Positions 49,060-62,417 are shown, counted from the stretch's first letter. The stretch is 64,000 bases of DNA from Thalassotalea ponticola (GCF_041379045.1 NZ_CP166871.1:2728001-2792000), one strand, 5' to 3'. Notes: a model not told the origin generated them from the letters alone. Translations and numbers: made by a program.

Positions 49060-49135
49060 CGACGTCTCCCAATTAATCCCAAATTATTATTAATCGATCA
49101 CATTTGCCTCGTTATTTTTATTGTTTATCAACGCA

Positions 49136-49966
49136 TCAATTCGGTAAATAATGCATAGGGTTTACCGATTTTCCTCTAAAGCGAATTTCAAAGCGCAACT
49201 TGGTACGGTCGGTACCTGTGCTACCCATCTTCGCAATGACTTTTCCCGCACTTACTGTTTGCTGCTCATTAACCAATAACTCATCGTTATGTGCATAAGC
49301 GCTTAGATAGTCATCATTGTGTTTTATTATTATTAAATTGCCATACCCTCTAAGGGCACTACCTGCATACACAACCAAACCATCGGCGGCGGCTTTTACG
49401 GGTTGACCGCGTTTACCGTCTATTTCGATACCTTGGCTGCCTTTATCAGCGGTGTCAAACGCAGATAAAATATTACCTTTAACAGGCCAAATCCATTCGT
49501 TTACTTTTTGTTTCAAAGAAGGCACTTTTACTGCAGTGAATGTGCTCTCCTTTTTAACACCATACTCTTTGGGTTTGTCATTTGCAACCGTTTTTTTGAT
49601 TATTTTTTGCGCACTTACTGAGTTATTTTTAGCCGTTACTGCAGGGCTCGCAACTGCTGCGCTGGCTGCGGATAAGAGCAATATTTGATCGGGGTAAATG
49701 TGATAAGGCGGTTTTAAATTGTTCAGTTGTGCCAGAGCTCGCACATCCGTTTTTGCGCGAAATGCAATAGAGTATAGGGTTTCCCCTTTTTTCACTTTAT
49801 AACGCTCGCTATCAATGGGGGGTAGCTGTTTTTTTGCGACAACGTGATTTGACAAGTTGACAACCGGTGCGGGCTTGGTGCGCTCAGCACAGGCTGATAA
49901 CAAACCAACCCCTACCAGCATTGCTAAGCCAGGCGTTATGCGTTTTTGTTTTCGGTTATTAATCAT
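49136..49966 (-). CDS. nlpD: Amidase activator lipoprotein NlpD
   Basis: A 276-residue outer-membrane lipoprotein that activates the septal amidase AmiC. Signal peptide ends LLSACAERT (lipobox); a LysM domain follows (YKVKKGETLYSIAFRAKTDVRALAQLNNL, about 55-100), then a LytM/M23 domain (about 165-276). The metal ligands of active LytM enzymes are lost (GIEID where H-x3-D is expected, LRFEIR for the H-x-H), as in E. coli NlpD, so it is an activator and not an enzyme. Directly upstream of rpoS. Confidence 0.93.
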   Translation of the reverse strand: MINNRKQKRITPGLAMLVGVGLLSACAERTKPAPVVNLSNHVVAKKQLPPIDSERYKVKKGETLYSIAFRAKTDVRALAQLNNLKPPYHIYPDQILLLSAASAAVASPAVTAKNNSVSAQKIIKKTVANDKPKEYGVKKESTFTAVKVPSLKQKVNEWIWPVKGNILSAFDTADKGSQGIEIDGKRGQPVKAAADGLVVYAGSALRGYGNLIIIKHNDDYLSAYAHNDELLVNEQQTVSAGKVIAKMGSTGTDRTKLRFEIRFRGKSVNPMHYLPN

Positions 49967-50076
49967 CGCAAGTTACTTCGCTACCTAGTTAAAACAGAGA
50001 ACCGCTCATGTTGTCAAACAGCACAATAATTACACGCCGTTTGATACAGTTAGCTCACTTTACATGTAAAATTAAA

Positions 50077-50655
50077 TCAGCCAAATACAACATACAATAT
50101 TGCGGCCAGAATAACGACCCCCCAGCCGATGGCATCAACACTGTTGCGAAGCTTGTGTTCCATTTTTGCACCACCGGCTTTAATTAATGCGGCAACTAAA
50201 TAAAAACGCATTCCCCGACCAACCGCTGAAGCTAATAAAAACGGTAAAAAGAGCATTTGTAAAAAGCCGGCGCTTAACGTAAACACTTTGTATGGAATAG
50301 GTGAAAAGCCGGCTATAAACACAACCCATACTCCGTATTGCTGAAACCATTGCATGGCGTGTTCAAACTTACCCATATAGTTAAAATCAATTAACAAAGG
50401 CTTAATGACTGGTTCGAATAACCAATAACCGAGAAAATAGCCAACGACGCCACCTAATACCGACCCCAAGGTGGTTATCCCTGCTAACCGCCATGCGTGC
50501 TCCGGTTTTGACAACACCATTGGGGCTAATAGTACATCCGGGGGAATGGGAAAAAATACCGATTCGGCAAACGACAACACCGCTAAAACCTTCGGTGCGG
50601 CGGTATGCGTTGCCCAACGCATGGTCCACTGGTAAAGGGCCGAGAAGATCTTCAC
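50077..50655 (-). CDS. yqaA: YqaA-family (DedA-like) membrane protein
   Basis: A 192-residue inner-membrane protein of the VTT/DedA superfamily, YqaA branch, with [18 protein letters not shown] and [20 protein letters not shown] as the conserved reentrant segments. Members of the superfamily are linked to lipid-carrier flipping; the YqaA role is not known. Its ATG overlaps the pcm stop by 4 bases, the same neighbourhood as in Vibrio and Shewanella (surE-pcm-yqaA-nlpD-rpoS). Confidence 0.88.
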   Translation of the reverse strand: MKIFSALYQWTMRWATHTAAPKVLAVLSFAESVFFPIPPDVLLAPMVLSKPEHAWRLAGITTLGSVLGGVVGYFLGYWLFEPVIKPLLIDFNYMGKFEHAMQWFQQYGVWVVFIAGFSPIPYKVFTLSAGFLQMLFLPFLLASAVGRGMRFYLVAALIKAGGAKMEHKLRNSVDAIGWGVVILAAILYVVFG

Positions 50656-51311
50656 AACAACTCTCCTGCAACGAGTGGCACGAAACGCACCGCTGTAATA
50701 TTTTTAACCTGTATGCTATCACCATGACGCTCAACCAGCTTTAACGTTTGCTGTGCCTCGCCTACGGGAATGATCAACTTGCCGCCGTCGGCTAATTGCT
50801 CAACCAGTGCTTGTGGAATTTCACTGGCCGCTGCGGTCACTATGATGGCTTTAAACGGCGCTTTGTTTTTCCACCCTTTCCAACCATCGCCGTGTTTCAT
50901 TTGTACATTGTGCAAATCCAATTTTTGCAAGCGGCGTTTAGCTTGAAATTGTAGCGACTTTATACGCTCTACCGAATACACTTGATCAAATAGCTGAGCT
51001 AAAATTGACGTTTGATAGCCCGAGCCGGTACCTATTTCTAACACACTGTTTTGCGGTGCGTTGTCTGCTAGCAGTAACTCACTCATTTTAGCGACAATAT
51101 AGGGTTGCGAAATCGTTTGCCCTTGCCCTATTGGTAAGGCGGTATTGTCATACGCCTTATGGGCGAGAATTTCAGGCACAAATAGATGCCTCGGAGTACA
51201 GGCAATAACGCTTAGTACCTGTGGATTAGTGATCCCCTGTTGATGAAGTTGCTGAGCCAGACGCTCCCCACTGCGTAACGATTTACCACTTATTCGTCGA
51301 GTTGCATTCAT
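50652..51311 (-). CDS. pcm: Protein-L-isoaspartate O-methyltransferase
   Basis: A 219-residue repair enzyme that methylates isoaspartyl residues in aged proteins. SAM site [18 protein letters not shown] and the substrate loop [18 protein letters not shown] are present. The ATG at 51311 overlaps the surE stop (ATGA); the longer frame beginning at 51332 is less likely. Same operon as surE and truD. Confidence 0.95.
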   Translation of the reverse strand: MNATRRISGKSLRSGERLAQQLHQQGITNPQVLSVIACTPRHLFVPEILAHKAYDNTALPIGQGQTISQPYIVAKMSELLLADNAPQNSVLEIGTGSGYQTSILAQLFDQVYSVERIKSLQFQAKRRLQKLDLHNVQMKHGDGWKGWKNKAPFKAIIVTAAASEIPQALVEQLADGGKLIIPVGEAQQTLKLVERHGDSIQVKNITAVRFVPLVAGELL

Positions 51312-52060
51312 AGTTCTAATTCGTTTATCCAATCTTTCATATCGTTCATACTGTTATAGGCGGTCATGTCCACCGTTAGCGGTGTTACCGATGCGTAATT
51401 TTCAGCAATGGCGTGAAAATCAGTACCTGGTCCAGCATCGAGTTCAGCCCCCAACGTACCATACCAATAGATATCCCGTTGCCAGGGGTCTTGCATGCGT
51501 TTCATGGTTTCTGCTTTGTGACGATGGCCAAGACGGGTCACTTTAATGCCCTTTAACTGGTGCAATGGCACATCAGGCACATTGATGTTAATAATTTGGT
51601 CGTTTTTAAGCGGGTGCTGCTGTAGTCGCTTGATAAATTGAGCCACTACCACAGCGGCAGTATCAAAGTGTTCACCGTTGGCGCCCACTAAAGACACCGC
51701 AACCGCAGGCAACCCCATATGACGTCCCTCAGTTGCCGCCGCAACAGTACCTGAATAAAGCACATCATCACCCAAATTGGCGCCGTGGTTGATACCTGCG
51801 ACAACCAAATCAGGTTGCTGCTCATACAATTGGCTAATACCTAAATGAACGCAATCAGTCGGCGTGCCGTTAACACTGATAAAGCCATTGTCAAGTTGCT
51901 GGGTGCGCAGTGGATTTAGCAACGTTAAAGAATTACTCGCACCACTGCAATTGCGATCAGGGGCGACGACTTTGGTATCGGCAAACACACTCAAGTGTTG
52001 ATGCAATACTTTAATGCCTTTGGCGCTGACGCCATCGTCATTGCTGATCAGTATCTTCAT
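51308..52060 (-). CDS. surE: 5'/3'-nucleotidase SurE
   Basis: A 250-residue survival-phase phosphatase acting on nucleoside monophosphates. The metal site [14 protein letters not shown] is at the N terminus, and [24 protein letters not shown] is the second signature. The ATG at 52060 gives exactly this family start; the frame extends 36 codons further into truD but that would be an artefact. It overlaps truD by 23 bases. Confidence 0.96.
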   Translation of the reverse strand: MKILISNDDGVSAKGIKVLHQHLSVFADTKVVAPDRNCSGASNSLTLLNPLRTQQLDNGFISVNGTPTDCVHLGISQLYEQQPDLVVAGINHGANLGDDVLYSGTVAAATEGRHMGLPAVAVSLVGANGEHFDTAAVVVAQFIKRLQQHPLKNDQIININVPDVPLHQLKGIKVTRLGHRHKAETMKRMQDPWQRDIYWYGTLGAELDAGPGTDFHAIAENYASVTPLTVDMTAYNSMNDMKDWINELEL

Positions 52061-53090
52061 TGTTGTGTTCTCTTTTGCTGATATCGGTATAGTTAATGAG
52101 TTCGCGTAGTACAGTCGTCGCAAAACAGCCCGCCGGTAAAGTAAAGCTGACGGTAACTGTGGATTCATGGCAGTCTAATTGCGCGTCTTGGACAAACAGC
52201 GCCATCGTTCTGCGCTCTTGTTTCAAACCAAACTTTTCTAAACCGCGGCAATAGCTTGATAACTCATCAGCAATGGCTTGTTCAAACGCTCTGGCTTGGC
52301 CTGTGGTCATCAATTCACCTTGTCCCCAAAGCGGTAACGTCGGGGCGATATCGCCTTGTGCGATACGCTGAACTATGGTGTCATCCGCTTGCTCACAATG
52401 AAATACACTGCGACTGCCACTTAACATAAACACATCGCCTTGCATCGGCTTGCTAAAGTGACCTTTTCGTATGCGCGCATCCAACATACAATTAAACACA
52501 TGCGAGCGAGCCGCAGATAAATAAAAGCCGCGTTTGTTGCGATCGTGGACCCGTTGCCCGGCAAATAACTGCAACGCGCCCGTTAGATTGTTGCCATTGA
52601 TGCCAAAGCGCTGTTCGCCAAAATAGTTGGGAACGCCGTCTTCAACAATGTAATGCCAACGGCGCTGAATGTCTTTTAGATTATCCACGTTGCGCAGGGT
52701 GATAACAAAGCGATTACCTGACAACGCTCCTGTTTTCAGTTTTTTGTTATGCCGCTGGCACGACAGTATATCAACGCCGGGTAACTCAAAGGTCGATACA
52801 TCAAACTGTTGTTTGCCAGGTACGTGAACGCCAAAGTATTGCTCGGTTATGGCGTGCCGATCTTTAAGACCTGCGTAGGTTACAAGGTGTGGTTTCACCT
52901 TAAAAAAACGCGCTAATTGTTTGGCGACAAAAACGGTGTTGGCTTGGCTTTTACGCACTTTTATCAATAAGTGCTCACCTTCGCCCGAAGCGCTAAATGG
53001 CAATATTTCGGTAACCTTAAAGTCTTCAGCTTGAGTGCGCAGATCGCCGGTTGCTTGCGGCGGCCCATACAAGTGAACTGGGTTATTCAT
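52038..53090 (-). CDS. truD: tRNA pseudouridine(13) synthase TruD
   Basis: A 350-residue enzyme that makes pseudouridine at position 13 of tRNA-Glu. The catalytic aspartate is in [19 protein letters not shown], and the conserved NYFGEQRFG motif is seen. The ATG at 53090 has GGAG 7 bases upstream and overlaps ispF by 8 bases; the longer frame (to 53189) lies inside ispF. TruD-SurE-Pcm order is conserved in E. coli. Confidence 0.95.
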   Translation of the reverse strand: MNNPVHLYGPPQATGDLRTQAEDFKVTEILPFSASGEGEHLLIKVRKSQANTVFVAKQLARFFKVKPHLVTYAGLKDRHAITEQYFGVHVPGKQQFDVSTFELPGVDILSCQRHNKKLKTGALSGNRFVITLRNVDNLKDIQRRWHYIVEDGVPNYFGEQRFGINGNNLTGALQLFAGQRVHDRNKRGFYLSAARSHVFNCMLDARIRKGHFSKPMQGDVFMLSGSRSVFHCEQADDTIVQRIAQGDIAPTLPLWGQGELMTTGQARAFEQAIADELSSYCRGLEKFGLKQERRTMALFVQDAQLDCHESTVTVSFTLPAGCFATTVLRELINYTDISKREHNNEDTDQQ

Positions 53091-53565
53091 TAGTGCACTC
53101 CACGAGTAGTACGACAGCATGCACTTCAACCCCCTCCTTGCGACCGACAAAGCCAAGTTTTTCTGTGGTAGTTGCCTTGACGTTGACATTGTCCATTGAA
53201 GTCTGTAAATCGCCGGCTAAACATTGACGCATTGCCTGCAAATGTGGGGCTATTTTAGGAGCTTGGGCGGCGATGGTAATGTCGGCATTGCCAAGCTTAT
53301 AGCCCTTGTCGCGCATTAGTTTAACCACATGGCGCAGCAGGATACGCGAGTCGATATTTTCAAACGCACTGTCCGTATCGGGAAAGTGATTGCCAATATC
53401 AGCCAAGCACAAGGCGCCTAAAATAGCATCGCACAGTGCATGGATAGCAACATCGCCATCAGAGTGGGCAATAAAACCGCTATCGTGTGCGATTTGAACT
53501 CCCGCTAGTGTGACCGGCCCTTGGCCGCCAAATTTGTGAACGTCATAACCGTGGCCTATTCGCAT
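53083..53565 (-). CDS. ispF: 2-C-methyl-D-erythritol 2,4-cyclodiphosphate synthase
   Basis: A 160-residue zinc enzyme of the MEP isoprenoid pathway. Metal ligands are visible in GHGYDVHKF (Asp8, His10) and [17 protein letters not shown]. It overlaps ispD by 10 bases and truD by 8, with ispD acting one step earlier but one in the same pathway (IspE is not here). Confidence 0.97.
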   Translation of the reverse strand: MRIGHGYDVHKFGGQGPVTLAGVQIAHDSGFIAHSDGDVAIHALCDAILGALCLADIGNHFPDTDSAFENIDSRILLRHVVKLMRDKGYKLGNADITIAAQAPKIAPHLQAMRQCLAGDLQTSMDNVNVKATTTEKLGFVGRKEGVEVHAVVLLVECTNE

Positions 53566-54266
53566 ATCGACTCCTGTTGCTGCAATATAAATGTTGCCAA
53601 TGGCAAATCTGCTGGGCGCGTGATTTTAATATTATCTTCGCGTCCCGATACGACGTGAGCCGTTTGTCCCGCATACTCGATCGCTGACGCCTCATCGGTA
53701 ATTGGCACCTGTTCTGTTAACGCTGTTTGCAATGCGTTAATCAGCATATTTCGCTCAAACATTTGCGGGGTAAGCGCGTGCCAAAGGCCAGCTCGCTCTT
53801 CGGTGCGGTCAATTTGATTGGCGCTATTGGTTCGTTTCATCGTATCGCGCACCGGCGAAGCTAAAATGGCACCTTGTTGATGGAGTTGACAAAACTCAAT
53901 GAGCTTATCGATGTCCTCATGGCTTACACACGGTCGTGCGGCATCGTGAACAATAGCCCAACGCTGAGGGGGCATGGCCAGTAATCCGGCAAGTACAGAG
54001 TCAGCCCGCTCCTTACCGCCAACCGCGGTACTCACCCTAGGGTGTTGCGCAATTGGCAGTGTCGCAAAATATTGATCGTGCTCAGCTAAGACGACAATAA
54101 CCCGATCTATTTTGGGGTGATTGAGCAAGCGTGTTAACGTGCGTTCGATAATTGTTAAGCCATCAATGTGCAAGTACTGCTTGGCCAACGGTTGTTGCAT
54201 TCGAGATCCGACACCCGCGGCTGGAACAACCACAGTGTAGCCTTGTTGATCGGTCGTGTTAGTCAA
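53556..54266 (-). CDS. ispD: MEP cytidylyltransferase IspD
   Basis: A 236-residue enzyme that joins CTP and 2-C-methyl-D-erythritol 4-phosphate. The nucleotide loop [33 protein letters not shown] and [14 protein letters not shown] are diagnostic. It starts 2 bases after ftsB and overlaps ispF, as in E. coli ftsB-ispD-ispF. Confidence 0.97.
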   Translation of the reverse strand: MTNTTDQQGYTVVVPAAGVGSRMQQPLAKQYLHIDGLTIIERTLTRLLNHPKIDRVIVVLAEHDQYFATLPIAQHPRVSTAVGGKERADSVLAGLLAMPPQRWAIVHDAARPCVSHEDIDKLIEFCQLHQQGAILASPVRDTMKRTNSANQIDRTEERAGLWHALTPQMFERNMLINALQTALTEQVPITDEASAIEYAGQTAHVVSGREDNIKITRPADLPLATFILQQQESICE

Positions 54267-54268
54267 AA

Positions 54269-54547
54269 TTATTTCTCTTGCGGAATTACGCGGATGAAGG
54301 TTTCGCCACCCTTGATCATACCGAGCTCATTGCGAGCTCGCTCTTCGACAGCCTCTAAGCCATTTCTCAAATCTTCAATATCGGCCCATACCAGCTGGTT
54401 GCGTTGACGCAATTGTTTGTTAACCTTTAACTGCTCATCAATACTTGCAACCTGTTGCCAATAATCAGGCACGCTGTTTTTGCCAAACCACAAACGGTAT
54501 TGCAGCAAGACTAAAAAGATAACCAAAACGGTAGTAATTATTCGCAT
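54269..54547 (-). CDS. ftsB: Cell division protein FtsB
   Basis: A 92-residue bitopic protein of the FtsQLB divisome complex: one membrane helix (about residues 3-17, TTVLVIFLVLLQYRLWF), then a coiled coil rich in Gln/Leu/Glu and the conserved LEAVEERARNELGMIKGGETF. The ATG at 54547 gives the family N terminus; GTG three codons upstream is the alternative. First gene of the overlapping operon. Confidence 0.93.
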   Translation of the reverse strand: MRIITTVLVIFLVLLQYRLWFGKNSVPDYWQQVASIDEQLKVNKQLRQRNQLVWADIEDLRNGLEAVEERARNELGMIKGGETFIRVIPQEK

Positions 54548-54663
54548 GCCTAGCACTGTTGTTATTTAAGATGATAAACACATTATAAAATGCCCAAATC
54601 ACAAGTCCATCATTTAAATGATATTCTATTCAGTTTGTGGATTAAAAACGCAGTAGAGGGTAC

Positions 54664-55311
54664 TCAGTGATAACGATCAGTTTGAATAGGTGCTGTTTTG
54701 CGCATGTCTTGCCAATTGATTTGACAGGACAATAACAATTCTCGCAGTGATAACAGGCGCGGCCTGATCGGCTTGTTACCTTGCCATTGGTGACCACTGC
54801 ACGCCGCCGCAAATGCTTTTTTGGTCGGCTTAAGCAATTGGTACTGGGTATTGTTGTTGCTCAGCTCGGGCGCTAGGGTATACCAACTACTAACGTTTAG
54901 GCGAATGCGCGACTGAGTGGAGTCGATGCGATCTATGCAATCGAGTATGACGTAAAAACGGTCATCAGTGCATACCAAAACCGGTACCACTAAACCTAAT
55001 GGCACAGGCTTTTTTAGATACCACTGACTGACTTGCTGCGCGCTTTGATGTTGATCGGGTAGTTTAGTCGCTTGTTTTTGCTGCCAGCTGGCATTGTGCA
55101 AATCAAGAGTGAGCGGACTGTCGCTAGTCAACAGCGAACCGGCGGTGCGCTTGATATAATAAGGCAAGCTTTTTAACCGCCCCTGAATTGAGGCTAAATG
55201 ATCGCTAGGCTGCTTAGCCAACCACTGAATTTCTCGCTCATATAATGCGCTACACAATTCTGAGAATTGCGCCGAGTGTTGCAATGCATCGGCTAGTAAA
55301 TCTCGCATCAT
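54664..55311 (-). CDS. Protein of unknown function between ftsB and eno
   Basis: A 215-residue cytoplasmic protein with no signal peptide, membrane helix or motif that I recognise. Notable are a tryptophan-rich first half and the C-terminal RPRLLSLRELLLSCQINWQDM. The start at 55311 has AGGG 5 bases upstream; the longer frame begins with TTG, and a second ATG follows immediately (55308). It is preceded by the 55327-55468 region without features. Confidence 0.6.
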   Translation of the reverse strand: MMRDLLADALQHSAQFSELCSALYEREIQWLAKQPSDHLASIQGRLKSLPYYIKRTAGSLLTSDSPLTLDLHNASWQQKQATKLPDQHQSAQQVSQWYLKKPVPLGLVVPVLVCTDDRFYVILDCIDRIDSTQSRIRLNVSSWYTLAPELSNNNTQYQLLKPTKKAFAAACSGHQWQGNKPIRPRLLSLRELLLSCQINWQDMRKTAPIQTDRYH

Positions 55312-55468
55312 CCTTACCCTTATCAAAATACGTCATTTGAATCAGGTCTTTATACTTTATTATTGACCTTTGATTAAATAATAAACTAATTGACGTTATT
55401 TACAATGGAGATGTTTTGCCGCTGTTAATGTGTATCACACTGAGCGTTGCTCGTCAGAAAATAAGGTA

Positions 55469-55498
55469 TAAAAAAACCGCTCACAAAGAGCGGTTTTG
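55469..55498 (-). terminator. eno terminator
   Basis: AAAACCGCTC-ACAAA-GAGCGGTTTT hairpin with TTTTTTTATA on the minus strand, 41 bases after the eno stop. Confidence 0.88.
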
Positions 55499-55539
55499 AC
55501 TGCGCACTAAGCGCCAATCATCGAGGTGTTGTTGCTCAA

Positions 55540-56838
<1,299 letters not shown>

Positions 56839-56879
56839 CTACCTTAAATGGTCAAATGATGTGATCGTGGAAAGACCGA

Positions 56880-56912
56880 AAAAAAAGCCGCAATCCAAAC
56901 TGACTACGGCTT
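56880..56912 (-). terminator. Terminator-like hairpin between pyrG and eno
   Basis: AAGCCG / CGGCTT arms with a long loop, followed by TTTTTTTT on the minus strand; placed 9 bases after the pyrG stop. The long loop makes it weaker than others, so partial read-through to eno is possible. Confidence 0.6.
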
Positions 56913-56920
56913 AGTATAAA

Positions 56921-58579
<1,659 letters not shown>

Positions 58580-58770
58580 TTAACAGAAATCGTGTGTCTG
58601 TAACTGGCTATCAGACAGAATATACGCGCTCAGTTACAGTTAGCTACTCAAGTAGCAGGACGGGGCGTTATTGTAACAAAAGCCAACTTAGACAACAATA
58701 TGCTTTTTACATATCCTTGCATAATAGTTGACTCTGTTAATTGTGCAAAAAACGAATGAGGAAATTAACC

Positions 58771-59193
58771 ATGTCTTGGCAACAATACACCTTTGAACTT
58801 GGCCCGATGCGGCGCGGTTTTCATTTAATCACCAGCCAGGTCATCGAAGCCTTGCCGCAAATAAGCCAATACGACGTTGGCCTGTTGCATTTATTTTTAC
58901 AACACAGTTCGGCGTCGCTGACCATAAATGAGAATGCTGACCCAACGGTGCGCAGTGATTTAGAACAACACTTCAATCGCTTTGTTCCAGAAGATGCGCC
59001 CTATTACCAACACGATTACGAAGGCAGTGATGATATGCCGGCGCACATCAAATCATCGACTATTGGTTGTCAGCTGACCGTGCCCATTACTAACGGGCAG
59101 TTAGCGCTGGGCACGTGGCAAGGCATTTACTTGTGCGAGCACCGCAATCACTCTGGTGCGCGTCGCATTGTCGCGACGATACAAGGTCAATAA
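58771..59193 (+). CDS. YjbQ-family protein (secondary thiamine-phosphate synthase-like)
   Basis: A 140-residue UPF0047/YjbQ protein; family members have weak thiamine-phosphate synthase activity in vitro, but the true role is unknown. The core QHSSASLTINENADPTVRSD and GTWQGIYLCEHRNHSGARRI are the conserved parts, with the histidines of the pocket. The ATG at 58771 has AGGA 8 bases upstream; the frame's earlier start is a TTG at 58741. Confidence 0.85.
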   Translation: MSWQQYTFELGPMRRGFHLITSQVIEALPQISQYDVGLLHLFLQHSSASLTINENADPTVRSDLEQHFNRFVPEDAPYYQHDYEGSDDMPAHIKSSTIGCQLTVPITNGQLALGTWQGIYLCEHRNHSGARRIVATIQGQ

Positions 59194-59357
59194 ACAGCGA
59201 GCTAATCAGGTCAATTGGCGTGTACGCGGTAAGCTGTAAGCGATAAGCTAAGCGGTAAGTAGGAATAGGTGAGCTTTAAGTTGTCAGCTAGAACCGGTAA
59301 AGATGAAACGGTGACATCATCAACCGATAAAGATAAGTCATTACCCCTGAGCGAAAA
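59194..59357. other. Intergenic region with short imperfect repeats
   Basis: Contains several near copies of GTAAGC / ATAAGCTAAGC / GGTAAG between about 59228 and 59285, possibly slipped-strand repeats. No gene or terminator is clear. Confidence 0.4.
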
Positions 59358-60197
59358 TTAGGATATCTCGCTGTTACTGTGTTGTTTAGCTTTTACCCAC
59401 AGCGATTCCAAAAATTCCAGACTCGATTGATGAATATCTAACGCCTGCTGTTGATGATAGCGTTCGATATAAGCAAAGCGCTGTTTAAATTTAACACTGG
59501 CATGGCGCAACGCTTGCTCTGCATCGACTTGGCAGTGGCGAGTTAAGTTGACCACGGCAAACAGCAAATCACCGAGTTCTTCTTGCAACGCCGCTTGGTC
59601 GCGTTGACTGCGGCTGAGTTCCAGCTCAACTTCGGCGAGTTCTTCTTTCACTTTATCGAGGACACCGTCAATATCGGGCCAATCAAAACCGACGTGGGCG
59701 CAGCGCTTTTGAATTTTGGTGGCTTGCATAAGCGCCGGTAACGCGTTGGGAATGTCGTCTAGCATTGAGGTTTGTTGATTGTTTTCAACTCGCTCTTTGG
59801 CTTTTTCATTTTCCCAATTGGCTTTAATTTCTCGCTCCGAGGCAAACTGTTGATCGGTAAAAACGTGCGGGTGACGACGGATCAGCTTTTCACAAATCGC
59901 GTCGATAACCGAAGATAAATCAAAGCGCTGTTCTTCTTCGGCGATGCGTGCGTAAAAAACCACCTGAAACAGCAGATCGCCCAACTCTTTTTCAAGCTCT
60001 TGGTAATCTTGTTTGTCGATGGCTTCGGCAACTTCGTACGCTTCTTCCAGAGTATATGGAACAATAGTTTGGTAACTTTGCTTTTTATCCCACGGACAGC
60101 CGTGTTGAGGGTCTCTCAGTTGGCTCATAATCCACACCAGTTTTTCAATACTGCTGGGTGCGGCTAACATAGTTAAATCTACTTGTTTGTTGGTCAC
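59358..60197 (-). CDS. mazG: Nucleoside triphosphate pyrophosphohydrolase MazG
   Basis: A 279-residue house-cleaning enzyme that hydrolyses NTPs to NMP and pyrophosphate and influences (p)ppGpp in E. coli. Two MazG domains are seen: LEEAYEVAEAIDKQDYQELEKELGDLLFQVVFYARIAEE (about 45-100) and VKEELAEVELELSRSQRDQAALQEELGDLLFAVVNLTRH. The GTG at 60197 has AAAGGGG upstream; the longer frame starts inside relA (60239). It follows relA by 16 bases, the common relA-mazG pair. Confidence 0.93.
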   Translation of the reverse strand: MTNKQVDLTMLAAPSSIEKLVWIMSQLRDPQHGCPWDKKQSYQTIVPYTLEEAYEVAEAIDKQDYQELEKELGDLLFQVVFYARIAEEEQRFDLSSVIDAICEKLIRRHPHVFTDQQFASEREIKANWENEKAKERVENNQQTSMLDDIPNALPALMQATKIQKRCAHVGFDWPDIDGVLDKVKEELAEVELELSRSQRDQAALQEELGDLLFAVVNLTRHCQVDAEQALRHASVKFKQRFAYIERYHQQQALDIHQSSLEFLESLWVKAKQHSNSEIS

Positions 60198-60213
60198 CTG
60201 AACCGCCCCTTTG

Positions 60214-62409
60214 TTAATTGCGCAACCGCTCAACGGCAATTACATCATCAATTTGATCTAATTTATTTATCAATCGCGATAACACGTCAATATTGGCCAA
60301 TTGCAATTTAAAGCGAATGTCATTGCAGCTCAACCGCGCATCGTAACGCGATGACATGTCTAAAACATTAACTTTTTCGTTGGCAATCACTGTGGTTAAG
60401 TCTCGTAATAAGCCTTGTCGCTCACCAGTGGTGATTTTGATTTCAACTTGGTAGTGTTGCTCAAACGTCTCGCCCCACTGGACCTCGACTTGTCGTTCAG
60501 GACTTTGCTGTAACGACTGCTTCAACTGTTCACAACTGCGTCGATGCACGCTAATACCTCGACCGTGAGTAATAAAGCCTAAGATCTCATCTCCCGGCAC
60601 AGGATGGCAACACTTAGCCATATGTGTCAGTAAGTTACCTACTCCTGAAACAGTAATACCATTGTCGTCCACCGCGGATTTTTGTGTATTGGCTTTGATC
60701 ACCATTTTCGGATCGATATCGTTTTTGGTCTTGGCCCGATTGGCGATGGTTTTTAACACGTTAACGACTTGGATAACCTTGGCGTGACCTGAGCCTATTG
60801 CAACGTGTAAATCAGCTATTGATTTGACATTGAATTTTCTCAGCACCGGTTTTAAATCAGCATCTTGTAACTCGTTTTTGTGTAGCGCTTGCTCTAGTAA
60901 CTCTTTGCCGTTTTGTTCGTGTTTGTCGCGATCTAACGACTTAAAAAAGCTCTGAACTTTAGAGCGTGCACGGGCGGTAAAGATGTAACCGAGCGACGGG
61001 TTAACCCAGTCGGGACTGGGGTTCGGTTGCTTACTGGTTAAGATATCGACCTGTTCACCGGTGTGTAACTTGTAGGTAAATGGCACGATGCGACCATCGA
61101 CCTTAGCGCCAATACAACAATGGCCGACATTGGAGTGAATATAGTAAGCAAAGTCGAGCGGGGTTGCACCGTTGGGTAAATCGATGACATCGCCATTCGG
61201 GGTAAACACGTAAATTCGGTCTTCAAATACTTCGTTGCGAATTTCATCTACCAGCTCATCCGAGCTTTGTACGTCTTCTTGCCACTGTAATAGTTTGCGC
61301 AACCAGTTGATTTTCTCGTCAAAACCACCGTCTTTTCCGCCGGCACTGCCCTCTTTATAGCGCCAGTGGGCAGCGACCCCCAATTCGGCATCATCGTGCA
61401 TTTGCTGGGTGCGAATTTGTATCTCTACGGTTTTGCCACTCGGTCCGAACACCACAGTGTGGATCGATTGATAGCCGTTGGCTTTTGGCGTCGCTACATA
61501 GTCATCAAATTCACTTGGCAAGTGTTTCCATGAGGTGTGTACAGCTCCTAGGGCTCCGTAACAGTCCTGCAGTTTTTCAACGATAATTCGAATCGCGCGC
61601 ACATCAAACAACTGATCAAAGTCGAGAGACTTTTTCTGCATTTTTTTCCAAATGCTAAAAATGTGTTTTGGCCGCCCGTAAACGGTTCCTTTAATACCTA
61701 GCGCATCGAGCTGCTGTTGCACACTGGCGACAAAATCAACCATGTACTGTTCGCGCTCTAACCGCGTTTCATCGAGTAGTTCGGCAATTTTCTTGTAGGT
61801 TTTAGGGTGCAAATAGCGAAATGATATATCTTCCAATTCCCACTTGATTTGACCAATACCAAGGCGATTTGCAAGTGGCGCGTAGATATTTGCCGTTTCT
61901 TTGGCGGCTAAGACTTTTTCATCTTCAGGCTTGTTTTTAACTTCGCGTAAATTACACACTCGCTCGGCCAGTTTGATCACCACCGCGCGCACATCTGCCA
62001 CCATAGACAACAACATCTTGCGAATGTTATCAATTTGCATACTGCCAAAGTGCGAGCCACTTGGCTGTTGCAAGCTGCGAATGGCATCCATCTGATGAAC
62101 ACCGTCAACTAAGGTGCAAATGGCGGGGCCAAATTGCAGTTCGATGTGCTCTAGCGATATCTGCTTGGCGTCAAATAACGGAACCAGCATAGCGGCAACG
62201 AGCGACTCTTCGTCCATGTTTAACGACGCTAATATTTCCACCATTTCCGTGGCTTTAACCTGGCAATTAGGGCTCTGCTCAAATTGCTCCGCTAACTGAG
62301 CAAAGGCCTGGGTTAACGCTTCGTGCTTGCTTTTGGGCAAGTTTAATTGCGCCAAGTGACTATCAAAATTTGACGTTGATAGCTGATGTGATTTACGCAC
62401 CGATACCAT
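60214..62409 (-). CDS. relA: (p)ppGpp synthetase RelA
   Basis: A 731-residue stringent-response synthetase making (p)ppGpp on starved ribosomes. The N-terminal hydrolase-like domain lacks the metal-binding H-D motif (LFDAKQISLEHIELQF), so it is synthase-only like E. coli RelA; a bifunctional SpoT must lie elsewhere. The synthetase site is present (FDDYVATPKANGYQSIHTVV), followed by a TGS domain, zinc-finger-like CCHPVPGDEILGF and a C-terminal ACT domain. Expressed with mazG, and 8 bases after rlmD. Confidence 0.97.
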   Translation of the reverse strand: MVSVRKSHQLSTSNFDSHLAQLNLPKSKHEALTQAFAQLAEQFEQSPNCQVKATEMVEILASLNMDEESLVAAMLVPLFDAKQISLEHIELQFGPAICTLVDGVHQMDAIRSLQQPSGSHFGSMQIDNIRKMLLSMVADVRAVVIKLAERVCNLREVKNKPEDEKVLAAKETANIYAPLANRLGIGQIKWELEDISFRYLHPKTYKKIAELLDETRLEREQYMVDFVASVQQQLDALGIKGTVYGRPKHIFSIWKKMQKKSLDFDQLFDVRAIRIIVEKLQDCYGALGAVHTSWKHLPSEFDDYVATPKANGYQSIHTVVFGPSGKTVEIQIRTQQMHDDAELGVAAHWRYKEGSAGGKDGGFDEKINWLRKLLQWQEDVQSSDELVDEIRNEVFEDRIYVFTPNGDVIDLPNGATPLDFAYYIHSNVGHCCIGAKVDGRIVPFTYKLHTGEQVDILTSKQPNPSPDWVNPSLGYIFTARARSKVQSFFKSLDRDKHEQNGKELLEQALHKNELQDADLKPVLRKFNVKSIADLHVAIGSGHAKVIQVVNVLKTIANRAKTKNDIDPKMVIKANTQKSAVDDNGITVSGVGNLLTHMAKCCHPVPGDEILGFITHGRGISVHRRSCEQLKQSLQQSPERQVEVQWGETFEQHYQVEIKITTGERQGLLRDLTTVIANEKVNVLDMSSRYDARLSCNDIRFKLQLANIDVLSRLINKLDQIDDVIAVERLRN

Positions 62410-62417
62410 TAAAATTC

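Noticed and set aside
52061..52168. N-terminal extension of SurE
   Set aside because: The SurE family begins with the metal-binding ILISNDDG segment; the extra 36 codons lie within truD.
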